DNA of 64,000 nt from positions 620,001 through 684,000 of the forward strand of contig NW_027526506.1 of the NCBI RefSeq assembly GCF_052857255.1. Direction: 5' to 3'. Below the pieces are notes generated by a model, which saw only the letters and a list, made by a program, of their open reading frames with translations, made no database searches and was not told the origin of the DNA. Position numbers and translations under genes: made by a program. Below, piece by piece: positions 18,059 to 33,000 of this stretch. Source of the DNA: Amblyomma americanum. Taxonomy: Eukaryota; Arthropoda; Arachnida; Ixodida; Ixodidae. How positions within the stretch are numbered: the first letter of the stretch is position 1; the number at the start of each line of letters is the position of its first letter.

Positions 18059-21000
18059 CTTCTTTTTCTTTCTGCTCGCACAATTCCCGTCTTTATTGAG
18101 CCAACTGTAGCTCTTCTTTTTCTTTCTGGTCGCACAATTCCCGTCTTTTTTGAGGCAACCGAAGCCTTTCATTTTCTTTCTGCTCGCACAATTCCCGTCT
18201 TTTTTGAACCAACGAAAGCTCTTCTTTTTCTTTCTGCTCGCACAATTCCCGTCTTTCTCGAGCCAACCGAAGCTCTTCTTTTTCTTTCTGCTCGCACAAT
18301 TGCCGTCTTTCTTGAGCCAATCGAAGCTCTTCTTTTTCTTTCTGCTCGCACAATTCCCGTCTTTTTTTAGAAAACCGAAGCTCTTCTTTTTCTTTCTGCT
18401 CGCACAATTCCCGTCTTTCTTGAGCCGACCGAAGCTCTTCTTTTTCTTTCTGCTTGCACAATTCCCGTCTTTATTGAGCCAACTGTAGCTCTTCATTTTC
18501 TTTCTGCTCGCACAATTCCCGTCTTTTTTGAGGCAACCGAAGCCTTTCATTTTCTTTCTGCTCGCACAATTCCCGTCTTTTTTGAGCCAACCGAAGCTCT
18601 TCTTTTTCTTTCTGCTCGCAAAATTCCCGTCTTTCTTGAGCCACCCGAAGCTCTTCTTTTTCTTTCTGCTCAAACAATTCCCGTCTTTCTTGAGCCAACC
18701 GCAGCTCTTCTTTTTCTTTCTGCTCGCACAATTCCCGTCTTTTTTGAGCCAACTGAAGCCTTTCTTTTTCTTTCTGCTCGCACCATTCTCGTCTTTTTTT
18801 GAGACAACCGAAGCTCTACTTTTTCTTTCTGCTCACACATATCACGTCTTTCTTGATCTAACCGAAGCTCTTTTTCTTTCTGCTCGCACAATTCTCGTCT
18901 TTCTTGAGCCAACCGAAGCTCTTCTTTTTCTTTTCTCGCACAATTCCCGTCTTTCTTGAGCCAACCGAAGCTCTTTTTTTTCTTTCTGCTCGCACAATTC
19001 TCGTCTCTCTTGAGCCAACCGAAGCTCTTCTTTTTCTTTCTGCTCGCACAATTCCCGTCTTTCTTGAGCCAACCGAAGCTCTTTTTTTTCTTTATGCTCG
19101 CCCAATTCTCGTCTTTCTTGAGCCAATCTAAGCTCTTCTTTTTCTTTGTGCTCGCACAATTCCCGTCTTTCTTGAGCCAACCGAAGCTCTTCTTTTTCTT
19201 TCTACTGGCACTATTAACGTCTTGAGCGAATTAAAGCTCTTCTTTTTCTTCCTGCTCGCACAATTCCCGTCTTTCATGAGCCAACCGAAGCTCTTCTTTT
19301 TGTTTCTGCTCGCACAATTCCCGTCTCTTTTAGGCCAACCGAAGCTCTTCTTTTATTTTCTGCTCGCACAATTCCCGTCCTTCTTGAGCCAACCGAAGCT
19401 CTTCTTTTTCTTTCTGCTCTTACAATTCCCGTCTTTCTTGAGCCAACCGAAGCTCTTCTTTTTCTTTCTGCTCGCAGAATTCCCCTCTTTCATTAGCCAA
19501 CCGAAGCTTCTCTTTTTCTTTCTGCTCGCACAATTCCCGCCTTTCTTGAGCTAACCGAAGCTCTTCTTTTTCTTTCTGCTCAGACATATCCCGTCTTTCT
19601 TGAGCTAACCGAAGCTCTTTTTCTTTCTGCTCGCACAATTCCCGTTTTTCTTGAGCCAACCCAAGCTCTTTTTTTTCTTTTCTCGCACAATTCCCGTCTT
19701 TCTTGAGCCAACCGAAGCTCTTCTTTTTCTTTCTGCTTGCACAATTCTCGTCTCCCTTGAGCCAACCGAAGCTCTTCTTTTTCTTTCTGCTCGCACAATT
19801 CCCGTCTTTTTTGAGCCAACCGAAGTTCTTCTTTTTCTTTCTGCTCACACAATTCCCGTCTTTCTTGAGCCAACCGAAGCTCTTCTTTTTCTTTCTGCTC
19901 GAACAATTGCCGTCTTTCTTGAGCCAACCGAAGCTCCTCTTTTTCTTTCTGCTCGCAAAATTCCCGTCTTTCTTGAGCCAACCGAAGCTCTTCTTTTTCT
20001 TTCTGCTCCCACAATTCCCGTCTTTCTTGAGCCAACCGAAGCTCTTCTTTTTCTTTCTGCTCGCAGAAATGCAGTTTTTCTTGAGCAAACCGAAGCTCTT
20101 CTTTTTCTTTCTGCTCGCACAATTCCCGTCTTTATTGAGCCAACCGCAGCTCTTCTTTTTCTTTCTGCTCGTACAATTCCCGTCTTTCTTGAGCCAGCCG
20201 AAGCTCTTCTTTTTCTTTTCTCGCACAATTCCCGTCTTTTTTAAGCCAACCGAAGCTCTTCCTTTTCTTTCTGCTCGCACAATTCTCGTCTTTGTTGAGC
20301 CAACCGAAGCCTTTCTTTTTCTTTCTGTTCGCACAATTTCCGTGTTTTTTGAGCGAACCGAAGCTCTTCTTTTTCTTTCTGCTCGCACAATTCCCGTCTT
20401 TCTTGAGCCAACGGAAGCTCTTCTTTTTCTTTCTGCTCGCACAATTCCCGTCTTTCTCGAGCCAACCGAAGCTCTTCTTTTTCTTTCTGCTCGCACAATT
20501 GCCGTCTTTCTTGAGCCAATCGAAGCTCTTCTTTTTATTTCTGCTCGCACAATTCCCGTATTTTTTGAGCGAACCGAAGCTCTTCTTTTTCTTTCTGCTC
20601 GCACAATTCCCGTCTTTCTTGAGCAAATCGAAGCTCTTCTTTTTCTTTCTACTGGCACTATTAACGTCTTGAGCGAATTAAAGCTCTTCTTTTTCTTCTT
20701 GCTCGCACAATTCCCGTATTTCTTGAGCCAACCGAAGCTCTTCGTTTTCTTTCTGCTCGCACAATTCCCGTCTCTCCTAAGCCAACCGAAGCTCTTCTTT
20801 TACTTTCTGCTTGCACAATTCCCGTCTTTCTTGAGCCAACCGCAGCTCTTCTTTTTCTTTCTGCTCGCACAATTCCCGTCTTTTTTGAGCCAACTGAAGC
20901 CTTTCTTTTTCTTTCTGCTCGCCCAATTCTCGTCTTTCTTGAGCCAATCTAAGCTCTTCTTTTTCTTTGTGCTCGCACAATTCCCGTCTTTCTTGAGCCA

Positions 21001-24000
21001 ACCGAAGCTCTTCTTTTTCTTTCTACTGGCACTATTAACGTCTTGAGCGAATTAAAGCTCGTCTTTTTCTTCCTGCTCGCACAATTCCCGTCTTTTTTTG
21101 AGACAACCGAAGCTCTTCTTTTTCTTTCTGCTCGCAAAATTCCCGTCTTTCTTGAGCCAACCGAAGCTCTTTTTCTATCTGCTACCACAATTCCCGTCTT
21201 TCTTGAGCCAACCGAAGCTCTTCTTTTTTTTCTGCTCGCACAAATTCAGTTTTTCTTGAGCCAACCGAAGCTCTTCTTTTTCTTTCTGCTCGCACAATTC
21301 CCGTCTTTATTGAGTCAACCACAGCTCTTCTTTTTCTGTCTGCTCGCACAATTCCCGTCTTTCTTGAGCCAACCGAAGCTCTTCTTTTTCTTTCTGCTCG
21401 CACAATTCCCGTCTTTCTTGAGCCAACCGAAGCACTTCTTTTTCTTTCTGTTCGCAAAATTCCCGTCTTTCTTGAGCCAATCGAAGCTCTTCTTTTTCTT
21501 TCTGCTTGCCCAATTCTCGTCTTTCTTGAGCCAATCTAAGCTCTTCTTTTTCTTTCTGCTCGCACAATTCCCGTCTTTCTTGAGCCAACGGAAGCTCTTC
21601 TTTTTCTTTCTGCTCGCACAATTCCCGTCTTTCTCGAGCCAACCGAAGCTCTTCTTTTTCTTTCTGCTCGCACAATTGCCGTCTTTCTTGAGCCAATCGA
21701 AGCTCTTCTTTTTCTTTCTGCTCGCACAATTCTCGTATTTTTTGAGCCAACCGAAGCTCTTCTTTTTCTTTCTGCTCGCACAATTCCCGTATTTCTTGAG
21801 CAAATCGAAGCTCTTCTTTTTCTTTCTACTGGCACTATTAACGTCTTGAGCGAATTAAAGCTCTTCTTTTTCTTCTTGCTCGCACAATTCCCGTATTTCT
21901 TGAGCCAACCGAAGCTCTTCTTTTTCTTTCTGCTCGCACAATTCCCGTCTCTCCTAAGCCAACCGAAGCTCTTCTTTTACTTGCTGCTCGCACAATTCCC
22001 GTCTTTCTTGAGCCAACCGAAGCTCTTCTTTTTCTTTCTGCTCGCAGAATTCCCGTCTCTCTTAAGCCAACCGAAGCTCTTCGTTTACTTTCTGCTCGCA
22101 CAATTCCGGTCTTTCTTGAGCCAACCGAAGCTCTTCTTTTTCTTTCTGCTCTTACAATTCCGTCTTTCTTGAGCCAACCGAAGCTCTTCTTTTTCTTAAT
22201 GCTCGCACAATTCCCGTCTTTCATGAGCCAACCGAAGCTCTTCTCTTACTTTCTGCTCGCACAATTCCCGCCTTTCTTGAGCTAACCGAAGCTCTTCTTT
22301 TTCTTTCTGCTCACACATATCCCGTCTTTTTTGAGCTAACCGAAGCTCTTTTTCTTTCTGCTCGCACAATTGCCGTCTTTCTTGAGCCAATTGAAGCTCA
22401 TCTTTCTCATTCTGCTCCCACAATTCCCGTCTCTCTTGAGCCAACCGAAGCTCTTCTTTTTCATTCTGCTCGCACAATTCCCGTCTTTTTGAGCCAATCG
22501 AAGCTCTTTTTCTTTCTGCTCGCACAATTCCCGTCTTTCTTGAGCCGACCGAAGCTCTTCTTCTTCTTTCTGCTCGCACAATTCCCGTCTTTATTGAGCC
22601 AACTGTAGCTCTTCTTTTTCTTTCTGCTCGCACAATTCCCGTCTTTTTTGAGGCAACCGAAGCCTTTCAATTTCTTTCTGCTCGCGCAATTCCCGTCTTT
22701 TTTGAGCCAACCGAAGCTCTTCTTTTTCTTTCTGCTCGCAAAATTCCCGTCTTTCTTGAGCCACCCGAAGCGCTTCTTTTTCTTTCTGCTCAAACAATTC
22801 CCGTCTTTCTTGAGCCAACCGCAGCTCTTCTTTTTCTTTCTGCTCGCACAATTCCCGTCTTTTTTGAGCCAACCGAAGCTTTTCTTTCTCTTTCTGCTCG
22901 CACCATTCCCGTCTTTTTTTGAGACAACCGAAGCTCTTCTTTTTCTTTCTGCTCGCAAAATTCACGTCTTTCTTGAGCCAACCGAAGCTCTTCTTTTTCT
23001 TTCTGCTCCCACAATTCCCGTCTTTCTTGAGCCAACCGAAGCTCTTATTTTTCTTTCTGCTCCCACATATCCCGTCTTTCTTGATCTAACCGAAGCTCTT
23101 TTTCTTTCTGCTCGCACAATTCTTGTCTTTCTTGAGCCAACCGAAGCTCTTCTTTTTCTTTTGTCGCACATTTCCCGTCTTTCTTGAGCCAACCGAAGCT
23201 CTTTTTTTTCTTTCTGCTCGCACATTTCTCGTCTCTCTTGAGCCAACCGAAGCTCTTCTTTTTCTTTCTGCTCGCACAATTCCCGTCTTTTTTGAGCCAA
23301 CCGAAGTTCTTCTTTTTCTTTCTGCTCAAACAATTCCCGTCTTTCTTGAGCCAACCGAAGCTCTTCTTTTTCTTTATGCTCGCCCAATTCCCGTCTTTCT
23401 TGAGCCAATCTAAGCTCTTCTTTTTCTTTGTGCTCGCACAATTCCTGTCTTGAGCCAACCGAAGCTCTTCTTTTTCTTTCTACTGGCACTATTAACGTCT
23501 TGAGCGAATTAAAGCTCTTCTTTTTCTTCCTGCTCGCACAATTCCCGTCTTTCATGAGCCACCCGAAGCTCTTCTTTTTGTTTCTGCTCGCACAATTCCC
23601 GTCTCTTTTAAGCCAACCGAAGCTCTTCTTTTATTTTCTGCTCGCACAATTCCCGTCTTTCTTGAGCCAACCGAAGCTCTTCTTTTTCTTTTCTCGCACA
23701 ATTCCCGTTTTTCTTGAGCCAACCGAAGCTCTTTTTTTTCTTTCTGCTCGCACAATTCTCGTCTCTCTTGAGCCAACCGAAGCTCTTCTTTTTCTTTCTG
23801 CTCGCACAATTCCCGTCTTTTTTGAGCCAACCTAAGTTCTTCTTTTTCTTTCTGCTCAAACAATTCCCGTCTTTCTTGAGCCAACCGAAGCTCTTCTTTT
23901 TCTTTATGCTCGCCCAATTCTCGTCTTTCTTGAGCCAATCTAATCTCTTCTTTTTCTTTGTGCTCGCACAATTCCCGTCTTTCTTGAGCCAACCGAAGCT

Positions 24001-27000
24001 CTTCTTTTTCTTTCTACTGGCACTATTAACGTCTTGAGCGAATTAAAGCTCTTCTTTTTCTTCCTGCTCGCACAATACTCGTCTTTCATGAGCCAACCGA
24101 AGCTCTTCTTTTTGTTTCTGCTCGCACAATTCCCGTCTCTTTTAAGCCAACCGAAGCTCTTCTTTTATTTTCTGCTCGCACAATTCCCGTGTTTCTTGAG
24201 CCAACCGAAGCTCTTCTTTTTCTTTCTGCTCGCACAATTCCCCTCTTTCATGAGCCAACAGAAGCTTCTCTTTTTCTTTCTGCTCGCACAATTCCCGCCT
24301 TTCTTGAGCTAACCGAAGCTCTTCTTTTTCTTTCTGCTCACACATATCCCGTCTTTCTTGAGCTAACCGAAGCTCTTTTTCTTTCTGCTCGCACAATTCC
24401 CGTTTTTCTTGAGACAACCGAAGCTCTTCTTTTTCTTTTCTCGCACAATTCCCGTCTTTCTTGCGCCAACCCAAGCTCTTCTTTTTCATTCTGCTTGCAC
24501 AATTCTCGTCTCCCTTGAGCCAACCGAAGCTCTTCTTTTTCTTTCTGCTCGCACAATTCCCGTCTTTTTTGAGCCAACCGAAGTTCTTCTTTTTCTTTCT
24601 GCTCACACAATTCCCGTCTTTCATGAGCCAACCGAAGCTCTTCTTTTTCTTTCTGCTCAAACAATTCCCGTCTTTCTTGAGCCAACCGCAGCTCTTCTTT
24701 TTCTTTCTGCTCGCACAATTCCCGTCTTTTTTGAGCCAACCGAAGCTTTTCTTTCTCTTTCTGCTCGCACCATTCCCGTCGTTTTTTGAAACAACCGAAG
24801 CTCTTCTTTTTCTTTCTGCTCGCAAAATTCACGTCTTTCTTGAGCCAACCGAAGCTCTTCTTTTTCTTTCTGCTCCCACAATTCCCGTCTTTCTTGAGCC
24901 AACCGAAGCTCTTATTTTTCTTTCTGCTCCCACATATCCCGTCTTTCTTGATCTAACCAAAGCTCTTTTTCTTTCTGCTGGCACAATTCTCGTCTTTCTT
25001 GAGCCAACCGAAGCTCTTCTTTTTCTTTTCTCGCACAATTCCCGTCTTTCTTGAGCCAACCGAAGCTCTTTTTTTTTCTTTCTGCTCGCACATTTCTCGT
25101 CTCTCTTGAGCCAACCGAAGCTCTTCTTTTTCTTTCTGCTCGCACAATTCCCGTCTTTTTTGAGCCAACCGAAGTTCTTCTTTTTCTTTCTGCTCAAACA
25201 ATTCCCGTCTTTCATGAGCCAACAGAAGCTTCTCTTTTTCTTTCTGCTCGCACAATTCCCGCCTTTCTTGAGCTAACCGAAGCTCTTCTTTTTCTTTCTG
25301 CTCACACATATCCCGTCTTTCTTGAGCTAACCGAAGCTCTTTTTCTTTCTGCTCGCACAATTCCCGGTTTTCTTGAGACAACCGAAGCTCTTCTTTTTCT
25401 TTTCTCGCACAATTCCCGTCTCTCTTGCGCCAGCCGAAGCTCTTCTTTTTCTTTCTACTTGCACAATTCTCGTCTCCCTTGAGCCAACCGAAGCTCTTCT
25501 TTTTCTTTCTGCTCGCACAATTCCTGTCTTTTTTGAGCCAACCGAAGTTCTTCTTTTTTTTTCTGCTCACACAATTCCCGTCTTTCATGAGCCAACCGAA
25601 GCTCTTCTTTTTCTTTCTGCTCAAACAATTCCCGTCTTTCTTGAGCCAACCGCAGCTCTTCTTTTTCTTTCTGCTCGCACAATTCCCGTCTTTTTTGAGC
25701 CAACCGAAGCTTTTCTTTCTCTTTCTGCTCGCACCATTCCCGTCTTTTTTTGAGACAACCGAAGCTCTTCTTTTTCTTTCTGCTCGCAAAATTCACGTCT
25801 TTCTTGAGCCAACCGAAGCTCTTCTTTTTCTTTCTGCTCCCACAATTCCCGTCTTTCTTGAGCCAACCGAAGCTCTTATTTTTCTTTCTGCTCCCACATA
25901 TCCCGTCTTTCTTGATCTAACCGAAGCTCTTTTTCTTTCTGCTCGCACAATTCTCGTCTTTCTTGAGCCAACCGAAGCTCTTCTTTTCCTTTTCTCGCAC
26001 AATGCCCGTCTTTCTTGAGCCAACCGAAGCTCTTTTTTTTCTTTCTGCTCGCACATTTCTCGTCTCTCTTGAGCCAACCGAAGCTCTTCTTTTTCTTTCT
26101 GCTCGCACAATTCCCGTCTTTTTTGAGCCAACCGAAGTTCTTCTTTTTCTTTCTGCTCAAACAATTCCCGTCTTTCTTGAGCCAACCGAAGCTCTTCTTT
26201 TTCTTTATGCTCGCCCAATTCTCGTCTTTCTTGAGCCAATCTAAGCTCCTCTTTTTCTTTGTGCTCGCACAATTCCCGTCTTGAGCCAACCGAAGTTCTT
26301 CTTTTTCTTTCTACTGGCACCATTAACGTCTTGAGCGAATTAAAGCTCTTCTTTTTCTTCCTGCTCGCACAATTCCCGTCTTTCATGAGCCACCCGAAGC
26401 TCTTCTTTTTGTTTCTGCTCGCACAATTCCCGTCTCTTTTAAGCCAACCGAAGCTCTTCTTTCATTTTCTGCTCGCACAATTCCCGTCTTTCTTGAGCCA
26501 ACCGAAGCTCTTGTTTTTCTTTCTGCTCGCACAATTCCCCTCTTTCATGAGCCAACCGAAGCTTCTCTTTTTCTTTCTGCTCGCACAATTCCCGCCTTTC
26601 TTGAGCTAACCGAAGCTCTTCTTTTTCTTTCTGCTCACACATATCCCGTCTTTCTTGAGCTAACCGAAGCTCTTTTTCTTTCTGCTCGCACAATTCCCGT
26701 TTTTCTTAAGCCAACCGAAGCTCTTCTTTTTCTTTTCTCGCACAATTCCCGTCTTTCTTGCGCCAACCGAAGCTCTTCTTTTTCTTTCTGCTTGCACAAT
26801 TCTCGTCTCCCTTGAGCTAACCGAAGCTCTTCGTTTTCTTTCTGCTCGCACAATTCCCGTCTTTTTTGAGCCAACCGAAGTTCTTCATTTTCTTTCTGCT
26901 CACACAATTCCCGTCTTTCTTCAGCCAACCGAAGCTCTTCTTTTTCTTTCTGCTCGAACAATTGCCGTCTTTCTTGAGCCAACCGAAGCTCTTTTTTTTC

Positions 27001-30000
27001 TTTCTGCTCGCACATTTCTCGTCTCTCTTGAGCCAACCGAAGCTCTTCTTTTTCTTTCTGCTCGCACAATTCCCGTCTTTTTTGAGCCAACCGAAGTTCT
27101 TCTTTTTCTTTCTGCTCAAACAATTCCCGTCTTTCATGAGCCAACAGAAGCTTCTCTTTTTCTTTCTGCTCGCACAATTCCCGCCTTTCTTGAGCTAACC
27201 GAAGCTCTTCTTTTTCTTTCTGCTCACACATATCCCGTCTTTCTTGAGCTAACCGAAGCTCTTTTTCTTTCTGCTCGCACAATTCCCGTTTTTCTTGAGA
27301 CAACCGAAGCTCTTCTTTTTCTTTTCTCGCACAATTCCCGTCTTTCTTGCGCCAACCGAAGCTCTTCTTTTTCTTTCTGCTTGCACAATTCTCGTCTCCC
27401 TTGAGCCAACCGAAGCTCTTCTTTTTCTTTCTGCTCGCACAATTCCCGTCTTTTTTGAGCCAACCGAAGTTCTTCTTTTTCTTTCTGCTCACACAATTCC
27501 CGTCTTTCGTGAGCCAACCGAAGCTCTTCTTTTTCTTTCTGCTCAAACAATTCCCGTCTTTCTTGAGCCAACCGCAGCTCTTCTTTTTCTTTCTGCTCGC
27601 ACAATTCCCGTCTTTTTTGAGCCAACCGAAGCTTTTCTTTCTCTTTCTGCTCGCACCATTCCCGTCTTTTTTTGAGACAACCGAAGCTCTTCTTTTTCTT
27701 TCTGCTCGCAAAATTCACGTCTTTCTTGAGCCAACCGAAGCTCTTTTTTTCCTTTCTGCTCCCACAATTCCCGTCTTTCTTGAGCCAACCGAAGCTCTTA
27801 TTTTTCTTTCTGCTCCCACATATCCCGTCTTTCTTGATCTAACCGAAGCTCTTTTTCTTTCTGCTCGCACAATTCTCGTCTTTCTTGAGCCAACCGAAGC
27901 TCTTCTTTTTCTTTTCTCGCACAATGCCCGTCTTTCTTGAGCCAACCGAAGCTCTTTTTTTTCTTTCTGCTCGCACATTTCCCGTCTTTCATGAGCCACC
28001 CGAAGCTCTTCTTTTTGTTTCTGCTCGCACAATTCCCGTCTCTTTAAGGCCAACCGAAGCTCTTCTTTCATTTTCTGCTCGCACAATTCCCGTCTTTCTT
28101 GAGCCAACCGAAGCTCTTGTTTTTCTTTCTGCTCGCACAATTCCCCTCTTTCATGAGCCAACCGAAGCTTCTCTTTTTCTTTCTGCTCGCACAATTCCCG
28201 CCTTTCTTGAGCTAACCGAAGCTCTTCTTTTTCTTTCTGCTCACACATATCCCGTCTTTCTTGAGCTAACCGAAGCTCTTTTTCTTTCTGCTCGCACAAT
28301 TCCCGTTTTTCTTGAGCCAACCGAAGCTCTTCTTTTTCTTTTCTCGCACAATTCCCGTCTTTCTTGCGCCAACCGAAGCTCTTCTTTTTCTTTCTGCTTG
28401 CACAATTCTCGTCTCCCTTGAGCCAACCGAAGCTCTTCGTTTTCTTTCTGCTCGCACAATTCCCGTCTTTTTTGAGCCAACCGAAGTTCTTCATTTTCTT
28501 TCTGCTCACACAATTCCCGTCTTTCTTCAGCCAACCGAAGCTCTTCTTTTTCTTTCTGCTCGAACAATTGCCGTCTTTCATGAGCCAACCGAAGCTCCTC
28601 TTTTTCTTTCTGCTCGCACAATTGCCGTCTTTCTTGAGTCAACCGAAGCTCTTCTTTTTCTTTCTGCTCGCAAAATTCCCCTCTTTCTTGAGCCAACCGA
28701 AGCTCTTTTTTCTCTTTCTGCTCCCACAATTCCCGTCTTTCTTGAGCCAACCGAAGCTCTTCTTTTTCTTTCTGATCGCAGAAATGCAGTTGTTCTTGAG
28801 CAAACCGAAGCTCTTCTTTTTTTCTGCTCGCACAATTCCCGTCTTTATTGAGCCAACCGCAGCTCTTCTTTTTCTTTCTGCTCGTACAATTCCCGTCTTT
28901 CTTGAGCCAGCCGAAGCTCTTCTTTTTCTTTTATCGCATAATTCCCGTCTTTTTTAAGGCAACCGAAGCTCTTCCTTTTCTTTCTGCTCGCACAATTCAC
29001 GTCTTTGTTGAGCCAACCGAAGCCTTTCTTTTTCTTTCTGTTCGCACAATTTCCGTCTTTTTTGAGCCAACCGAAGCTCTTCTTTTTCTTTCTGCTCGCA
29101 CAATTCCCGTCTTTCTTGAGCCAACGGAAGCTCTTCTTTTTCTTTCTGCTCGCACAATTCCCGTCTTTCTCGAGCCAACCGAAGCTCTTCTATTTCTTTC
29201 TGCTCGCACAATTGCCGTCTTTCTTGAGCCAATCGAAGCTCTTCTTTTTCTTTCTGCTCACACATATCCCGTCTTTCTTGAGCTAACCGAAGCTCTTTTT
29301 CTTTCTGCTCGCACAATTCCCGTTTTTCTTGAGACAACCGAAGCTCTTCTTTTTCTTTTCTCGCACAATTCCCGTCTTTCTTGCGCCAACCGAAGCTCTT
29401 CTTTTTCTTTCTGCTTGCACAATTCTCGTCTCCCTTGAGCCAACCGAAGCTCTTCTTTTTCTTTCTGCTCGCACAATTCCCGTCTTTTTTGAGCCAACCG
29501 AAGTTCTTCTTTTTCTTTCTGCTCACACAATTCCCGTCTTTCATGAGCCAACCGAAGCTCTTCTTTTTTTTCTGCTCAAACAATTCCCGTCTTTCTTGAG
29601 CCAACCGCAGCTCTTCTTTTTCTTTCTGCTCGCACAATTCCCGTCTTTTTTGAGCCAATTGAAGCTTTTCTTTCTCTTTCTGCTCGCACCATTCCCGTCT
29701 TTTTTTGAGACAACCGAAGCTCTTCTTTTTCTTTCTGCTCGCAAAATTCACGTCTTTCTTGAGCCAACCGAAGCTCTTCTTTTTCTTTCTGCTCCCACAA
29801 TTCCCGTCTTTCTTGAGCCAACCGAAGCTCTTATTTTTCTTTCTGCTCCCACATATCCCGTCTTTCTTGATCTAACCAAAGCTCTTTTTCTTTCTGCTCG
29901 CACAATTCTTGTCTTTCTTGAGCCAACCGAAGCTCTTCTTTTTCTTTTCTCGCACAATTCCCGTCTTTCTTGAGCCAACCGAAGCTCTTTTTTTTCTTTC

Positions 30001-33000
30001 TGCTCGCACATTTCTCGTCTCTCTTGAGCCAACCGAAGCTCTTCTTTTTCTTTCTGCTCGCACAATTCCCGTCTTTTTTGAGCCAACCGAAGTTCTTCTT
30101 TTTCTTTCTGCTCAAACAATTCCCGTCTTTCATGAGCCAACAGAAGCTCTTGTTTTTCTTTCTGCTCAAACAATTCCCGTCTTTCTTGAGCCAACCGCAG
30201 CTCTTCTTTTTCTTTCTGCTCGCACAATTCCCGTCTTTTTTGAGCCAACCGAAGCTTTTCTTTCTCTTTCTGCTCGCACCATTCCCTTTTTTTTTTGAGA
30301 CAACCGAAGCTCTTCTTTTTCTTTCTGCTCGCAAAATTCACGTCTTTCTTGAGCCAACCGAAGCTCTTCTTTTTCTTTCTGCTCCCACAATTCCCGTCTT
30401 TCTTGAGCCAACCGAAGCTCTTATTTTTCTTTCTGCTCCCACATATCCCGTCTTTCTTGATCTAACCGAAGCTCTTTTTCTTTCTGCTCGCACAATTCTC
30501 GTGTTTCTTGAGCCAACCGAAGCTCTTCTTTTTCTTTTCTCGCACAATGCCCGTCTTTCTTGAGCCAACCGAAGCTCTTCTTTTTCTTTTCTCGCACAAT
30601 TCCCGTCTTTCTTGCGCCAACCGAAGCTCTTCTTTTTCTTTCTGCTTGCACAATTCTCGTCTCCCTTGAGCCAACCGAAGCTCTTGTTTTTCTTTCTGCT
30701 CGCACAATTCCCGTCTTTTTTGAGCCAACCGAAGTTCTTCATTTTCTTTCTGCTCACACAATTCCCGTCTTTCTTCAGCCCACCGAAGCTCTTCTTTTTC
30801 TTTCTGCTCGAACAATTGCCGTCTTTCTTGAGCCAACCGAAGCTCCTCTTTTTCTTTCTGCTCGCACAATTGCCGTCTTTCTTGAGTCAACCGAAGCTCT
30901 TCTTTTTCTTCCTGCTCGCAAAATTCCCCTCTTTCTTGAGCCAACCGAAGCTCTTTTTTCTCTTTCTGCTCCCACAATTCCCGTCTTTCTTGAGCCAACC
31001 GAAGCTCTTCTTTTTCTTTCTGATCGCAGAAATGCAGTTGTTCTTGAGCAAACCGAAGCTCTTCTTTTTTTTCTGCCCGCACAATTCCCGTCTTTATTGA
31101 GCCAACCGCAGCTCTTCTTTTTCTTTCTGCTCGTACAATTCCCGTCTTTCTTGAGCCAGCCGAAGCTCTTCTTTTTCTTTTATCGCATAATTCCCGTCTT
31201 TTTTAAGCCAACCGAAGCTCTTCCTTTTCTTTCTGCTCGCACAATTCACGTCTTTGTTGAGCCAACCGAAGCCTTTCTTTTTCTTTCTGTTCGCACAATT
31301 TCCGTCTTTTTTGAGCCAACCGAAGCTCTTCTTTTTCTTTCTGCTCGCACAATTCCCGTCTTTCTTGAGCCAACGGAAGCTCTTCTTTTTCTTTCGGCTC
31401 GCACAATTCCCGTCTTTCTCGAGCCTACCGAAGCTCTTCTATTTCTTTCTGCTCGCACAATTGCCGTCTTTCTTGAGCCAATCGAAGCTCTTCTTTTTCT
31501 TTCTGCTCGCACAATTCCCGTCTTTTTTGAGCCAACCGAAGCTCTTCTTTTTCTTTCTGCTCGCACAATTCCCGTCTTTCTTGAGCCGACCGAAGCTCTT
31601 CTTTTTCTTTCTGCTCGCACAATTCCCGTCTTTATTGAGCCAACTGTAGCTCTTCTTTTTCTTTCTGCTCGCACAATTCCCGTCTTTTTTGAGGCAACCG
31701 AAGCCTTTCATTTTCTTTCTGCTCGCACAATTCCCGTCTTTTTTGAGCCAACCGAAGCTCTTCTTTTTCTTTCTGCTCGCAAAATTCCCGTCTTTCTTGA
31801 GCCACCCGAAGCTCTTCTTTTTCTTTCTGCTCAAACAATTCCCGTCTTTCTTGAGCCAACCGCAGCTCTTCTTTTTCTTTCTGCTCGCACAATTCCCGTC
31901 TTTTTTGAGCCAACTGAAGCCTTTCTTTTTCTTTCTGCTCGCACCATTTCCGTCTTTTTTTGAGACAACCGAAGCTCTACTTTTTCTTTCTGCTCACACA
32001 TATGCCGTCTTTCTTGATCTAACCCAAGCTCTTTTTCTTTCTGCTCGCACAATTCTCGTCTTTCTTGAGCCAACCGAAGCTCTTCTTTTTCTTTTCTCGC
32101 ACAATTCCCGTCTTTCTTGAGCCAACCGAAGCTCTTTTTTTTCTTTCTGCTCGCACAATTCTCGTCTCTCTTGAGCCAACCGAAGCTCTTCTTTTTCTTT
32201 CTGCTCGCACAATTCCCGTCTTTTTTGAGCCAACCGAAGTTCTTCTTTTTCTTTCTGCTCAAACAATTCCCGTCTTTCTTGAGCCAACCGAAGCTCTTTT
32301 TTTTCTTTATGCTCGCCCAATTCTCGTCTTTCTTGAGCCAATCTAAGCTCTTCTTTTTCTTTGTGCTCGCACAATTCCCGTCTTTCTTGAGCCAACCGAA
32401 GCTCTTCTTTTTCTTTCTACTGGCACTATTAACGTCTTGAGCGAATTAAAGCTCTTCTTTTTCTTCCTGCTCGCACAATTCCCGTCTTTCATGAGCCAAC
32501 CGAAGCTCTTCTTTTTGTTTCTGCTCGCACAATTCCCGTCTCTTTTAAGCCAACCGAAGCTCTTCTTTTATTTTCTGCTCGCACAATTCCCGTGTTTCTT
32601 GAGCCAACCGAAGCTCTTCTTTTTCTTTCTGCTCGCACAATTCCCCTCTTTCATGAGCCAACAGAAGCTTCTCTTTTTCTTTCTGCTCGCACAATTCCCG
32701 CCTTTCTTGAGCTAACCGAAGCTCTTCTTTTTCTTTCTGCTCACACATATCCCGTCTTTCTTGAGCTAACCGAAGCTCTTTTTCTTTCTGCTCGCACAAT
32801 TCCCGTTTTTCTTGAGACAACCGAAGCTCTTCTTTTTCTTTTCTCGCACAATTCCCGTCTTTCTTGCGCCAACCGAAGCTCTTCTTTTTCTTTCTGCTTG
32901 CACAATTCTCGTCTCCCTTGAGCCAACCGAAGCTCTTCTTTTTCTTTCTGCTCGCACAATTCCCGTCTTTTTTGAGCCAACCGAAGTTCTTCTTTTTCTT

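Noticed and set aside
30560..31963. Long plus-strand frames rich in Phe and Leu that look like membrane proteins
   Set aside because: They are the complement of the purine-rich satellite strand, occur everywhere in the array and end at the usual unit variants.
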